From positions 62,001 to 126,000 of the forward strand of contig NZ_AGAV01000013.1 in the NCBI RefSeq assembly GCF_000224785.1: a stretch of DNA of 64,000 bases, given 5' to 3'. This document shows, piece after piece, positions 34,114 through 44,052 of the stretch. The stretch is from Lentibacillus jeotgali (GTDB lineage Bacteria; Bacillota; Bacilli; Bacillales; Amphibacillaceae). The translations under genes were made by a program, and so were the position numbers. The notes beneath the pieces were generated by a model. That model had not been told where the DNA came from. It did no database searches and saw only the letters and a program-made list of their open reading frames with translations. Positions within the stretch are counted from its first letter, which is position 1, and the number at the start of each line of letters is the position of its first letter.

Positions 34114-36921
34114 TTAAAACCATTCTTGTGCATTCTCCATGATCGCGTGTGTTGTATCATGCGTTATCGGTACAGCGGGAATTGATTCAGTAAAATATTT
34201 TCCATATCGTGCCTTCATGATGCGGGCATCACATACAAACACGATCCCGCGGTCATTTGTGGAACGAATTAGCCTGCCAAATCCCTGTTTGAATCGGATG
34301 ACGGCGTTTGGTAAAGCTAATTCAAAAAATGGGTTTTTACCTGCATGTTTAAACTGATTCGATTTTGCCTCATATACAGGATGATTCGGCGGCTGAAAAG
34401 GCAGTCGTACGATCATAAGACATGACAGGTCCTCTCCCGGGATATCGACACCTTCCCAGAAGGAGCTTGTCCCCAGCAGAATGGACTGGCTGAATGTTTG
34501 GAAATTCTTCTTCAGCCGGGATCTGCTGCCGCTGGATATTCCTTGTGCAATCAGCATAAATGTACTGGTATCAATTGTTTCTCTCAACAGATGATAAGCC
34601 TTCCGCAGCATGTCATATGATGTGAACAAAACGAGCATCCTGCCGTCGGTAATCCTAGCCAGTGATATAATGGCATCACATACAGCATGAACGAATTCAT
34701 CCAATGAACTGTGTCTGACATCAGGGAAATCATCCGGGATCATTAACTGCACCTGATTCTGATAGGAAAACGGCGAGTTTATTTTGGCGGTCATTACCTG
34801 TTCCGGTGACAGTCCAAGTCTTTTCTGGCTGAAAGAAAATGAATTCCGTACTGATAATGTGGCACTCGTCAAAACGACACTTTCTTTTTGGTTGAAAAAG
34901 TCATGGGCCAGTAGAGTCGATATGTCTGTCGGTTCACTATACAGATAAACAGCATTTTTGGCTCCGTATGCTTCCATCTCAACCCATTTGACCTCGGCCT
35001 GCTCGCTATCCGTTAAAAACAGCTGTTCCATCCGGTCGATGATGGATTGGAGTGCCTCCATATGTGTTCTGACATCTTCCAAATAGTGATCAACCGGTGT
35101 TTGGATGGATTCGAGATGTTGTTTCAGGGATGAAAGCAAATGGATCAGGTCACGTAGATAAAAGGTTAGCCTACTCACCATTTCCTTAATGACATTCCAT
35201 TGTTGAGGATCTTCTTTATCACCAACAAAACGGTACTGGATCCTGCCGGTATCACTCAGGGATTTATCTTTTTGTTTCTGTTCAACAACATATTGAAACA
35301 ACATGCGAAACAAATCATCGACTTCATTTTTTGTATTTCCGAAGATATCATCCCAGGCGTCGTTTGAAAAACGGTCATTATCATTTATCGGATGATCCAT
35401 AAGCAATTTGCTCAGCCAGTCACTTTCATCTGTTCTCCCTATCTGGGAAAGCGTGTTTTGTACCTGGACGTAATGCAGTCTTAAACCATAATGTTTGGAA
35501 GCCGTTTCTTCCAAATGGTGTGCTTCATCAATGATTGCTTTATCATAGGAGGGCAGCAACTGATAATCATTAAACATATCCGTGCACAATAAGGCATGGT
35601 TCGTAATCAGAATATCCGCCTGCTGTGCTTTTCTGCGGGCTCGTTGATAATATGATCGCGAGAACCATGGTGATGATGGATCGATAACACCTTCTGTATC
35701 CGTCGATATCTGCTTATAAAATAAATAGCCGCTTGATGGAAGCTGAATCTCATCAATATCCCCTGTTTCCGTTTCTGTCAGCCAGACGAGCAGCATGGCT
35801 TTTGTCAAAGTGACATCGTAATTTTCTGTCTGTTCTGAAGTGAGGGCACGCTCAAATTTTTCAAGGCTGATGTAGTGCTGTTTGCCCTTAAGCAAAGCGA
35901 CACGGAATGGAAATGATACAAGCTGGTGGATTAATGGAATCTCTTCATCCAGCAATTGAGATTGTAACTGAGTTGTATATGTGCTGATAACAATTTTTTT
36001 ATTTTGGGTTACTGCCTCATAAATGGCCGGAAGCAAATAAGCTAATGTTTTCCCTGTCCCTGTTTCTGCCTCAATAAGCGCATGTTTCTTTGTGTGAAAG
36101 GCATCGAATACTGTTTCAGACATTTCGCGCTGTCCACTGCGTTTTTCATACTTGTGCAGGTGCTGTTCCATGGCGCCGCCAGCCTCGTAAATACGATCAA
36201 GGAAGACGCCGAAAGATGTATCGATGTGCTGTTTCTTCGGTTTAGTATCGGCCACTTTTTTCATAGCCAGCCCCCGATATATATCCATACCTTCGTTTTC
36301 ATCACTTGAAAAGGCAAGTGCCTGGTGCTGTTCTGACAGTATGGCATTCAAATCGGATTTCATACCCTTTTCGAGATTGAGCATATGCCCGATGGTTTCA
36401 TAAGGAAGCTGTCTGAGCTTTTGCAATAATATTAACAGTAACTTTGCAGTCATATGCGCATCTGCTAATGCACGGTGCGGTTCATCATGTGTGATCTGCA
36501 GGTAATCCGCCAATTGCCCCAATTTAAAACCTGGAGCCTGCGGATAAAGCACCCGGGCAAGTTCTACTGTATCCATTACCGGGTTATGCAGTTCAGGAAA
36601 ACCGCTATTATGCAGTTCACCATTCAGAAAACCTAAGTCGAACGGTACATTATGTGCCACCAGATAACTATTCTCAAACAAAGCTGTTATCTCTGCAGCT
36701 TTGTCCTGAAATAAAGGCGCTTCCTGAACTTCTGTATCCGTTATACCTGTTAAATTTGTTATAAAAGCCGGGATCGGCTTATTTGGGTTAAGAAACGTGG
36801 AATATTCGCCGGCGATCTCATTGTTTTCAATAACAACTATTCCAACTTCAATAATTTTATCGGAGTTTGCCGGTGAATGTCCTGTTGTTTCAAGATCGAC
36901 TACAACAAACCTTTCGTTCAT
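34114..36921 (-). CDS. dinG: DinG-type exonuclease/helicase (YpvA)
   Basis: A 935-residue DNA repair protein of the Gram-positive DinG type. The N-terminal third (about 1-175) is a DEDDh 3'-5' exonuclease with VVDLETTGHSP, AHNVPFDLGFL and HRALADAHMTAKL. The helicase has Walker A AETGTGKTLAYLLP, the DEAH box IIDEAHHLEE, and motifs VI-like RFKQGFGRLIRS. The iron-sulfur cluster cysteines of E. coli DinG are not visible, as in Bacillus. panB-panC-panD, present between birA and this gene in B. subtilis, are absent; the gap is 63 bp. Confidence 0.95.
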   Translation of the reverse strand: MNERFVVVDLETTGHSPANSDKIIEVGIVVIENNEIAGEYSTFLNPNKPIPAFITNLTGITDTEVQEAPLFQDKAAEITALFENSYLVAHNVPFDLGFLNGELHNSGFPELHNPVMDTVELARVLYPQAPGFKLGQLADYLQITHDEPHRALADAHMTAKLLLILLQKLRQLPYETIGHMLNLEKGMKSDLNAILSEQHQALAFSSDENEGMDIYRGLAMKKVADTKPKKQHIDTSFGVFLDRIYEAGGAMEQHLHKYEKRSGQREMSETVFDAFHTKKHALIEAETGTGKTLAYLLPAIYEAVTQNKKIVISTYTTQLQSQLLDEEIPLIHQLVSFPFRVALLKGKQHYISLEKFERALTSEQTENYDVTLTKAMLLVWLTETETGDIDEIQLPSSGYLFYKQISTDTEGVIDPSSPWFSRSYYQRARRKAQQADILITNHALLCTDMFNDYQLLPSYDKAIIDEAHHLEETASKHYGLRLHYVQVQNTLSQIGRTDESDWLSKLLMDHPINDNDRFSNDAWDDIFGNTKNEVDDLFRMLFQYVVEQKQKDKSLSDTGRIQYRFVGDKEDPQQWNVIKEMVSRLTFYLRDLIHLLSSLKQHLESIQTPVDHYLEDVRTHMEALQSIIDRMEQLFLTDSEQAEVKWVEMEAYGAKNAVYLYSEPTDISTLLAHDFFNQKESVVLTSATLSVRNSFSFSQKRLGLSPEQVMTAKINSPFSYQNQVQLMIPDDFPDVRHSSLDEFVHAVCDAIISLARITDGRMLVLFTSYDMLRKAYHLLRETIDTSTFMLIAQGISSGSRSRLKKNFQTFSQSILLGTSSFWEGVDIPGEDLSCLMIVRLPFQPPNHPVYEAKSNQFKHAGKNPFFELALPNAVIRFKQGFGRLIRSTNDRGIVFVCDARIMKARYGKYFTESIPAVPITHDTTHAIMENAQEWF

Positions 36922-36984
36922 AATGCCACCTTACTCTCAATTAAACGTATTACAGTAAAATCATTTACAATTGTTCCTTCCGAC

Positions 36985-37968
36985 TTATTTGCGGAACCAT
37001 TCTATTTCGCCTGAATAAATTCTCCGAGGTCCATCCGTTTCACTCTGAACAATCAATGCGCCATCTTCAGCAATACCGGTAAAGGTCGCATCCAATAGTT
37101 CACTGTTTGTCCGGATCCGGATGGCTTCTCCAATTTTATATCCGTACGACTCCCACTTATTTTTTACATCTGAAAAACCGTCCTGGATAAACGAATCATA
37201 GGCCTTTTCAAAGGACATTAAGATTTTCTGAATGATTTGTACGATTTGCTGATCTTCACCTGTTTCCAATTTAAGTGAGGTTGCCTTATTGCTTATGTCC
37301 TCTGGGAAATCATTATTTGAATGATTGACATTAATTCCGATCCCTGCCGCAATATATTGTATCCGATCCTGTTCAGCCTGCATTTCAGTTAAAATGCCGG
37401 CTGTTTTCTTATCATTGACCAATAGATCGTTCGGCCATTTAATTTTTGGTTCTGCTGAAGTATATTTCGTAATGACATCAGCCAGGACAGTGGCCGCCAG
37501 TAATGTCAGCTGCGGTGCAGCAGCAGGAGGAATCGAGGGACGTAATATCATACTCATCCAGATGCCCTTATTTCTGGTCGAATGCCACTGACGGGCCATC
37601 CTCCCTTTCCCTCTTGTCTGTTCATCAGCAATTATGACAGTTCCATGTTCAGCGTTGTCCCGTGCCGCCTGATGAGCCACTTGCTGTGTTGAATTTGTTG
37701 TTGTCTTATGTATGATATTTTTGCCCAGCCACTTTGTCTGCAGCCCCCAATGCAATGTGTTCTCGCTCACCTTGTCAGGGGATCCGGCAATTCTGTAACC
37801 TTTCCGCCGGACGCCTTCAATTAAATATCCGTCTTTTTCCAATTCTTTCATATGTTTCCAAATTGCACTGCGGGATATATTTAACTTTTCCGAGAGAAAT
37901 TGTCCTGAGACATATTGATGATTACTTGTTTCAAGAAGCTCAATTAATCGGTAGCGTGTGGATTCCAT
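36985..37968 (-). CDS. birA: Biotin operon repressor/biotin-protein ligase BirA
   Basis: Attaches biotin to carboxylases and represses biotin genes. A winged-helix domain lies at about 1-65 (LSEKLNISRSAIWKHMKELE). The ligase domain has TRGKGRMARQWHS, IKWPNDLL with the Lys, and GIGINVNHS. The start is set at the ATG at 37968, three codons into the open frame, because AAAGGA lies eight bases upstream of it. It overlaps cca by 25 bp, so the two are coupled. No biotin synthesis genes are nearby. Confidence 0.95.
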   Translation of the reverse strand: MESTRYRLIELLETSNHQYVSGQFLSEKLNISRSAIWKHMKELEKDGYLIEGVRRKGYRIAGSPDKVSENTLHWGLQTKWLGKNIIHKTTTNSTQQVAHQAARDNAEHGTVIIADEQTRGKGRMARQWHSTRNKGIWMSMILRPSIPPAAAPQLTLLAATVLADVITKYTSAEPKIKWPNDLLVNDKKTAGILTEMQAEQDRIQYIAAGIGINVNHSNNDFPEDISNKATSLKLETGEDQQIVQIIQKILMSFEKAYDSFIQDGFSDVKNKWESYGYKIGEAIRIRTNSELLDATFTGIAEDGALIVQSETDGPRRIYSGEIEWFRK

Positions 37969-39158
37969 TTCACCCATTCCTTTAATGCATTCTTGTTATT
38001 ATTCAGATGTCCTGTAACGACTTGTTTCTCTATTTGCTTCAAAGTATCACCGATCCATGGTCCGGGTCGTTTGTCCGGGAAAAGCAGGCGCAGATCTGTT
38101 CCGTTAATCTCTAACGCCTGGCTAGAATGAATCGGAAGGCTATGAGCCATTTTATTAACAATTTGCTTAGATAAGCGGTTATCAAACAACACATTAACCA
38201 GTAAGACAAAGTCACTGTAGCCAGTCGTATGCAGGCCATATACAAGCCATGGATCCAACCCGCTACGTTCATAATAATACAACGCTTTAATAAAGGATTC
38301 TGCTTCAAATTTGATTCTATTGGAACACTTCCATTTTTTTGCCCAGGTATCAATTGAAATGGCCGGTTCGACAAAATGGAGCATAGCTATAACCGCCCCG
38401 AAAGACTGCAGCGGTTTGATAGGTTGCGGCAGCCGTTTCATAATCGCAGGGTTATCTTTAAAAACAGGCAAATGCTGCTCTACGTTTATCACCTTGAAAT
38501 AATTCATGCCCGTTTCAATATATGCTCCTGCAAAGAATTTAGCGGTTTCCTGTAAAATGCGTTCCACTGCTATCGATTTCAATTCATTTATTACAGATTG
38601 CATTGCCTTTAATGTGTGTTTATTCAGTGAAAAGCCCAGCTGGCTTGAAAAGCGGAGTGCACGCATGATGCGTAAAGGATCCTCTTTAAACCGGTCATAA
38701 CCATTGCCTACCGTACGGATGATTCCTTTTTGGATATCCTCCTGGCCATTAAACAGATCGATTATGACCCCCGTCTTGTCCATTGCCAGCGCATTGATCG
38801 TAAAATCACGCCGTTTTAAGTCCTGATCAATTGTTGTAACGAATTGAACGGAATCAGGATGCCTTTGATCGGTGTATTCATCATCAACCCGAAATGTCGT
38901 CACCTCATAAGAGTGATGTTCATACCGCACGATAACTGTCCCATGTTCCAGACCTACAGGGATGACTTTACTGAAAATCTCCCGAATGACATCCGGGCGG
39001 GCGGATGTGGCAATATCTATATCCCCGATGTGTCGACGCAACAATAAATCACGTACACAACCGCCGACAAAATAGGCCTCGTAACCATATGATTCGATTT
39101 GTTCCAATACCCCAATTGCTTGTCTGAACTGTTTGGTCCATTGCACCGGAATCACCAT
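37944..39158 (-). CDS. cca: CCA tRNA nucleotidyltransferase
   Basis: Adds CCA to tRNA 3' ends. The 404-residue class II enzyme has the nucleotidyltransferase motif VGGCVRDLLL and GDIDIATSA with two catalytic Asp, DFTINALAM, and the RRDF and DRFKEDPLRIMRALRFSSQL nucleotide-binding segments. The order bshA-cca-birA matches B. subtilis. It starts 9 bp after the bshA stop and its end is within birA. Confidence 0.96.
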   Translation of the reverse strand: MVIPVQWTKQFRQAIGVLEQIESYGYEAYFVGGCVRDLLLRRHIGDIDIATSARPDVIREIFSKVIPVGLEHGTVIVRYEHHSYEVTTFRVDDEYTDQRHPDSVQFVTTIDQDLKRRDFTINALAMDKTGVIIDLFNGQEDIQKGIIRTVGNGYDRFKEDPLRIMRALRFSSQLGFSLNKHTLKAMQSVINELKSIAVERILQETAKFFAGAYIETGMNYFKVINVEQHLPVFKDNPAIMKRLPQPIKPLQSFGAVIAMLHFVEPAISIDTWAKKWKCSNRIKFEAESFIKALYYYERSGLDPWLVYGLHTTGYSDFVLLVNVLFDNRLSKQIVNKMAHSLPIHSSQALEINGTDLRLLFPDKRPGPWIGDTLKQIEKQVVTGHLNNNKNALKEWVKWNPHATD

Positions 39159-39166
39159 CTTCAGTG

Positions 39167-40291
39167 TTAATTCGTCATGAGCTGGTCATATAAATTGATA
39201 TATTGCTGTACAATGTCCTGTGAATAGAAATAGGTTCGGGCATGTTTTAAAGCATTAACAGAAAATTGTTCTAACAGCGCATCGTTTTGCAGCAAATCAA
39301 TGGCATATGCCGCAGCCTGATTAGTATCTCCAAGTTCAACGATAAACCCCGTTTCATTGTGCTTAATCACTTCGGGTATGCCGCCGATATTTGTGCCGAT
39401 ACAGGGAACCTCACACGACATCGCTTCTAAAAGGACAAGACCGAAGCTTTCTTTTTCAGACATGAGTAATTTTAAATCAGATATTGATAACAAATCACTG
39501 ACATTTTTTTGTTTACCTAAAAACAATACACTATCAGTCAGGCCCAATTTTGCTGCAAGCTGATGCATTTCTGAATACTCTGGTCCGTCCCCAACTAAAA
39601 GGAGTTTTGCACGCATTTCTTCCTGAATCTGCTGAAATGTATAGATGACATCCTGAACACGTTTTACTTTACGGAAATTGGAGATATGAATGATGACTTT
39701 ATCATCGGGATCGATGCCGTACTCATCCCGGATTAAATCGGCATCTGTTTTTGCATATTCCGCTTCGTTTACAAAATTATAAATGACCTGAATGTCTTTG
39801 TCGGCACCAACCACATCATGGGTTTGTTGCACGAGACTGTTGGATACGGCAGTGACGGCATCAGATTGTTCGATGCCATGACGGATCATTTTCTTCAGAG
39901 AATGATCGATCCCCAGAACCGTAATATCGGTCCCGTGCAGGGTTGTAACGATGCTTACATCATGTTTGGCTATATCTTTAGCCAGTATAGCACAGATTGC
40001 ATGTGGCATTGCATAATGAACGTGAAGAATATCAAGTTGTTCCTGGTCGATGACTTCTGCCATCTTATTGGCAAGTGCCAGATCAAATGGCGGGTATTGA
40101 AAAACCGGATAATGATTAAGCTCAACCTCGTGATAATAAATGTTAGGATTAACTCCGTTTAACCGAAACGGAAGACTGGAGGTTATAAAATGAATTTCAT
40201 GCCCTTGTTCAGCCATCAGCATGCCAAGCTCTGTGGCAATTATACCTGAACCACCGACCGTCGGATAGCATGTGATACCAATTTTCTTCAT
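39167..40291 (-). CDS. bshA: Bacillithiol glycosyltransferase BshA
   Basis: First step of bacillithiol synthesis, joining UDP-GlcNAc to L-malate. The 374-residue GT4 enzyme starts [20 protein letters not shown], has [20 protein letters not shown], and the donor-binding [19 protein letters not shown] segment. The ATG overlaps the mgsA stop (ATGA). In B. subtilis the deacetylase gene bshB1 lies between mgsA and bshA, but here it is missing, so a second deacetylase (BshB2) elsewhere would be needed. Confidence 0.96.
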   Translation of the reverse strand: MKKIGITCYPTVGGSGIIATELGMLMAEQGHEIHFITSSLPFRLNGVNPNIYYHEVELNHYPVFQYPPFDLALANKMAEVIDQEQLDILHVHYAMPHAICAILAKDIAKHDVSIVTTLHGTDITVLGIDHSLKKMIRHGIEQSDAVTAVSNSLVQQTHDVVGADKDIQVIYNFVNEAEYAKTDADLIRDEYGIDPDDKVIIHISNFRKVKRVQDVIYTFQQIQEEMRAKLLLVGDGPEYSEMHQLAAKLGLTDSVLFLGKQKNVSDLLSISDLKLLMSEKESFGLVLLEAMSCEVPCIGTNIGGIPEVIKHNETGFIVELGDTNQAAAYAIDLLQNDALLEQFSVNALKHARTYFYSQDIVQQYINLYDQLMTN

Positions 40292-40710
40292 GTGATATTA
40301 CCTTCTTGCTCTTTTTGTTTTACAATCTGACGCCATTCAAAGTCGCCCCTTGCCAGTGCATGGATCATGATTTCGGCTGCTGCGGGATTGGTTGCCAGCG
40401 GAATCAGATGAACATCGCACAATCGCATTAAGGCACTGACATCCGGTTCATGCGGTTGAGCAGTCAGTGGATCCCTGAAAAAGATAATGGCATCCATCTC
40501 ATTACTAGCTATCTTTGCACCGATTTGCTGATCACCGCCCAGCGGACCTGACTGAAATCGGTGAACGGTCAATCCGGCACCTTCAGCAATCTTTTTGCCG
40601 GTCGTCCCTGTTGCGAACAGTTGGTGGTTTTCGAGAACATGTTTGTAGGCAATCGTAAAATGAATGACGTCCTGCTTCTTTTTATCGTGTGCAATCAAAG
40701 CGATATTCAT
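40288..40710 (-). CDS. mgsA: Methylglyoxal synthase
   Basis: Converts dihydroxyacetone phosphate to methylglyoxal, a bypass of lower glycolysis. The 140-residue enzyme has the phosphate-binding [11 protein letters not shown], the catalytic [14 protein letters not shown] and FFRDPL with the Asp, then [19 protein letters not shown]. It is 11 bp after dapB. The link to bshA makes sense in that bacillithiol takes part in methylglyoxal detoxification. Confidence 0.96.
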   Translation of the reverse strand: MNIALIAHDKKKQDVIHFTIAYKHVLENHQLFATGTTGKKIAEGAGLTVHRFQSGPLGGDQQIGAKIASNEMDAIIFFRDPLTAQPHEPDVSALMRLCDVHLIPLATNPAAAEIMIHALARGDFEWRQIVKQKEQEGNIT

Positions 40711-40721
40711 CGTATCTCCGC

Positions 40722-41519
40722 CTATTCAAGAATATTCTCCAGTCCATAGATCAGTTTATCTAATTCCATCACTTTGTTGACAGACAGTTTAACACCTTCC
40801 ATAAATGATGCACGGTTGTATGAGTCATGCTTGACTGTCAGCGTCTGTCCGGGTCCGCCGAATAACACTTCCTGATGCGCCATTAATCCTGGCAGCCGTA
40901 CACTGTGAATGTGAATGCCATCTGTTTCAGCTCCCCGCGCACCGTTAAATGTTTCTTTTTCATTGGGGTGTCCCTGCTGTTTACTTTCACGTGTCTCCTG
41001 TATCATGTTTGCGGTTTTGACTGCCGTACCTGAAGGCGCGTCCAGTTTTTGATCATGGTGTTTCTCAACGATTTCAACATCAGGTAAATATTTGGCTGCC
41101 GTTTTGGCGAATTGCATCATCAGAACGGCTCCAACCGCAAAATTAGGAGCTATAATGCAGCCCGTGCCATGTGTTGCTGATAAATCCTCCAATGCTTCAA
41201 TTTGTTCGTTTGTAAAGCCTGAAGTTCCAACAACCGGGCGGATGTCATACAGCAGAGACAGTTTCGTATGTTCAAACCCAATATCAGGAATTGTTAAATC
41301 AATAAACACATCGGCATCCGTCTCCTGAAAGCATTGCTCCGGATCTTCATAAATTGGAATGTTCAATGCGGGCAGGTTCTCAATCTCGTTTAGTGTTTTT
41401 CCTCCGTTTTTACGATCAATACAAGCAACAAGCTCGAATGATTCTTCATTATGTACCATCCGCACAGCTTCTGACCCCATCTTTCCGCGCGGTCCTGCTA
41501 TTATGATTTTAATTTGCAT
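40722..41519 (-). CDS. dapB: 4-hydroxy-tetrahydrodipicolinate reductase
   Basis: NAD(P)H reductase of the lysine and diaminopimelate pathway. The 265-residue enzyme has the nucleotide-binding [18 protein letters not shown] (the family usually shows GaxGrMG), [30 protein letters not shown] and the catalytic [17 protein letters not shown] motif. It feeds diaminopimelate to cell wall and dipicolinate to spores. It precedes mgsA, with ypjD upstream. Confidence 0.97.
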   Translation of the reverse strand: MQIKIIIAGPRGKMGSEAVRMVHNEESFELVACIDRKNGGKTLNEIENLPALNIPIYEDPEQCFQETDADVFIDLTIPDIGFEHTKLSLLYDIRPVVGTSGFTNEQIEALEDLSATHGTGCIIAPNFAVGAVLMMQFAKTAAKYLPDVEIVEKHHDQKLDAPSGTAVKTANMIQETRESKQQGHPNEKETFNGARGAETDGIHIHSVRLPGLMAHQEVLFGGPGQTLTVKHDSYNRASFMEGVKLSVNKVMELDKLIYGLENILE

Positions 41520-41559
41520 GGTCTTAAACCTCCTGTTGTAATGTTTGTATCAGTCTGTA

Positions 41560-41895
41560 TTATTTCTGCGTCCAGCGATCTTTATCTCGCGTTTCGATTT
41601 TGCCAATTGAACGCTCGAATGCTGCAGATAAATCAATATCAAGCGAGTTGGCAAAACAAGTTAAAACAAACATGATATCACCAAGTTCTTCTTCCACGGT
41701 GTTTTCTTCTTCCGTGGTCTTTTTTGGCTTTTCGCCGTAGTAATGATTGACTTCACGAGCCAGCTCACCGGTTTCTTCGCTAAGCCTGGCCATCAGACTT
41801 AAGGGTGAAAAATAACCTTCTTTAAACTGCCCGATATAATTGTCAACCCGTTTTTGGATTTCTTCCGTCGTATACCGCGGATGGTTTGCTGTCAT
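41560..41895 (-). CDS. ypjD: MazG-like nucleotide pyrophosphohydrolase YpjD
   Basis: A 111-residue dimeric house-cleaning NTP pyrophosphohydrolase of the MazG fold. The metal motif EETGELAREVNHY and EEELGDIMFVLTCFANSL (two E-x-x-E/E-x-x-D groups) are clear. It is 40 bp before dapB in the same direction, and ypjC is divergent. The exact nucleotide substrate is unknown. Confidence 0.92.
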   Translation of the reverse strand: MTANHPRYTTEEIQKRVDNYIGQFKEGYFSPLSLMARLSEETGELAREVNHYYGEKPKKTTEEENTVEEELGDIMFVLTCFANSLDIDLSAAFERSIGKIETRDKDRWTQK

Positions 41896-42042
41896 TTAAA
41901 TCGCCTCTTTATATAAATCTAATCTCTTTTTATGTTAGCTAAAAGGGCTCGTTTTGACAAATCATTGGGCTTTTGACTTTGCATGTTAATTGTCTATAAT
42001 AGAAAAAGCATCTATTTGGATTGAATGGGAGGTTTATTGGTG

Positions 42043-42909
42043 ATGCTCGGCTTAAAACTTAAAAATATTGTATTTATTCTGTTTGGATCAGCTGTTTTCT
42101 CGTTTGGGATTGTCCATTTTAATATGCAAAATAACCTTGGTGAAGGCGGATTCACAGGCATAACATTACTTTTGTATTTTTTATGGGACTGGGATCCGGC
42201 CATTTCCAATATTGTGCTTAACATTCCTGTCTTTTTCATCGGATGGAAATTTCTCGGACGCAATACATTTATTTATACAATTATTGGCACATTGGCCGTT
42301 TCACTGTTTCTGGCCGTATTTCAGATTAACCCGTTCGCAGTTGAACTGCAGTCGGATATGACGCTGGCAGCACTTTTTGCTGGGGTGTTCATCGGTGTCG
42401 GCCTGGGTATTATCTTTCGCTATGGCGGTACAACCGGCGGGGTTGATATCATCGCAAGGCTTGTCAATAAATATGCCGGCTGGAGTATGGGCAGGACGAT
42501 GTTTCTTTTTGATTTCTTCGTCATAGCATCATCTATTGCTGCTTACCTTGACATGGTGCAAGGCATGTATACGCTCTTGGCTGTCTATATTGGGGCAAGA
42601 GTCATTGATTTTATTCAAGAAGGTGCCTATGCAGCACGCGGGGCAACAATCATCTCAAGCCAGAGTGATCAGATCGCTGATGCCATTATTAAAGAGATGG
42701 ACCGGGGGGTAACGGTATTGGACGGCCGCGGGAGTTTTACTGGCGAAAAACGCGATGTGCTTTACTGTATTGTCGGAAGGAATGAAATCGTCCGGCTCAA
42801 AAATATTATAAATGAAATAGATCCGCATGCATTCGTCGCCATGAGCTCGGTACACGATGTCGTTGGCGAAGGATTTACATTGGATGAAAACAAAAACCCG
42901 ATAGAATAA
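42043..42909 (+). CDS. ypjC: YpjC, YitT-family membrane protein
   Basis: A 288-residue membrane protein with five hydrophobic segments (FILFGSAVFSFGIVHF, ISNIVLNIPVFFIGW, TIIGTLAVSLFLAVF, LFAGVFIGVGLGIIF, LLAVYIGARVIDFI) and the family motif GGTTGGVDIIARL. The C-terminal cytoplasmic DUF2179 domain has ATIISSQSDQIADAI and RGVTVLDGRGSFTGE. Function is unknown. The start is uncertain among ATG 42025, TTG and ATG 42043; I use the last because GGGAGG lies upstream. Confidence 0.88.
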   Translation: MLGLKLKNIVFILFGSAVFSFGIVHFNMQNNLGEGGFTGITLLLYFLWDWDPAISNIVLNIPVFFIGWKFLGRNTFIYTIIGTLAVSLFLAVFQINPFAVELQSDMTLAALFAGVFIGVGLGIIFRYGGTTGGVDIIARLVNKYAGWSMGRTMFLFDFFVIASSIAAYLDMVQGMYTLLAVYIGARVIDFIQEGAYAARGATIISSQSDQIADAIIKEMDRGVTVLDGRGSFTGEKRDVLYCIVGRNEIVRLKNIINEIDPHAFVAMSSVHDVVGEGFTLDENKNPIE

Positions 42910-42922
42910 CTATTCTCATATC

Positions 42923-42956
42923 AAAAAGGGATGACAACGATTTGTCATCCCTTCTA
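42923..42956 (+). terminator. Terminator of ypjC
   Basis: A 12-bp stem AAGGGATGACAA/TTGTCATCCCTT with a four-base loop. It converges with the YugP-like gene and can serve both strands. Confidence 0.82.
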
Positions 42957-42970
42957 CTATCATATATTTC

Positions 42971-43660
42971 CTATTCACCGCTGGCAGCATAAATAAGGAT
43001 AAACCGAACAAGTTCAGCAACAGCAACCAACGCAGCTGCAACATATGTCAATGCGGCAGCATTCAAAACCTTTTTCGTTTCACGTTCTTCGTTATTTCGG
43101 ATAACGCCTGTCGAAACAAGCTGTGCCATTGCCCTATTGGAAGCATCAAATTCAACCGGTAGTGTTACTAACTGGAACAAGACAGCTGCTGAAAAGAAAA
43201 TGATACCAAGTAATAGCAGCCCCTGACTAAAGATCATACCAGCGATTATCAGGAAAATCGCCATATTCGATCCCGTTGCCGCTAAAGGAGCCAGTGAAGA
43301 CCTAAAGCGCAGGAACGCATAGTCCTGTGCATCCTGAATGGCGTGCCCTACCTCGTGCGCTGCAATGGCAGAGGATGACATGGATTGTCCATGGTAATTA
43401 TCACTTGAAAGGTTTACGGTTTTCTTTTTTGGATGGTAATGGTCTGAAAGAAACCCTTTCGTTTCACGAACTTCTACATTGTAAATACCGTTGTCGTTAA
43501 GAATCTTACGTGCGACTTCAGCTCCGGTCATACCGGATGACGTTGCTTTGTTTGCATATTTTTTATACGTGTTTTTTACTTTGGATTGGGCCCATAAAGG
43601 GATAAGCATTAATAGCGCAATATAAATGATATATCCGCCAATACCACCTAGCATGTTCAT
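42971..43660 (-). CDS. yugP: YugP-like membrane zinc metallopeptidase
   Basis: A 229-residue membrane protein with an N-terminal segment (YIIYIALLMLIPLWA) and two to three segments in the second half. The zinc site is HEVGHAIQDA, followed by FRSSLAPLAATGSN and FDASNRAMAQL, where the further Glu/Asp ligand would be. It matches the YugP/DUF2268-like zinc peptidase family of Bacillus. It lies between ypjB and ypjC, a position not used in B. subtilis. Substrates are unknown. Confidence 0.88.
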   Translation of the reverse strand: MNMLGGIGGYIIYIALLMLIPLWAQSKVKNTYKKYANKATSSGMTGAEVARKILNDNGIYNVEVRETKGFLSDHYHPKKKTVNLSSDNYHGQSMSSSAIAAHEVGHAIQDAQDYAFLRFRSSLAPLAATGSNMAIFLIIAGMIFSQGLLLLGIIFFSAAVLFQLVTLPVEFDASNRAMAQLVSTGVIRNNEERETKKVLNAAALTYVAAALVAVAELVRFILIYAASGE

Positions 43661-43730
43661 TCCTCCGTTATATTTATAGGATTTTAATACATTTCCTTAA
43701 GGTCAATTTTAGTCAAAAACTCATCAATCG

Positions 43731-43985
43731 TCAATTATTTGTGTCGTCCTCTGTTTGTTTCTTTTTTTCTCCTTTGTATTTTCTCCAGCTGACATAAGAT
43801 AATGTAATCGCTATCGAACCGCCAACAATCCCCACCATCCAATAAAAGGGAGTCATGTTCACATTAGAGGCGGCTTTTGCTGTGAATGTTAACGGTTCAT
43901 ACGCTGAGGCGATGATTGGTGCTGACAGTTGTGTGTATACGAATATCCCGGTCATGACAATCAGCAAACTCTTCATGCATTTCAT
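43731..43985 (-). CDS. ypjB: Shortened YpjB-like sporulation protein
   Basis: An 84-residue protein with a signal peptide (MKCMKSLLIVMTGIFVYTQL, cleavage after about ASA) and one C-terminal membrane helix (FYWMVGIVGGSIAITLSYVS) followed by the basic WRKYKGEKKKQ tail. B. subtilis YpjB, at the same place between ypjA and ypjC, is about 264 residues with the same ends around a large extracytoplasmic domain. Here about 180 residues are lacking with the frame kept, so it may be a remnant or a minimal form. The ATG at 43985 follows GAGGTGACC. Confidence 0.6.
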   Translation of the reverse strand: MKCMKSLLIVMTGIFVYTQLSAPIIASAYEPLTFTAKAASNVNMTPFYWMVGIVGGSIAITLSYVSWRKYKGEKKKQTEDDTNN

Positions 43986-44052
43986 GGAGGTCACCTCACA
44001 TAACATGTTCATAACTAATGTATGTGCGGCTATTCCATTATATAACTTGTCA

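Noticed and set aside
34027-34143. 38-codon plus-strand frame in the ypmB-dinG gap
   Set aside because: No ribosome site, poor composition and it runs through the terminator hairpin into dinG antisense.
42012-42263. Minus-strand frame opposite ypjC start
   Set aside because: Shadow of a membrane-protein gene; ypjC has clear family features.
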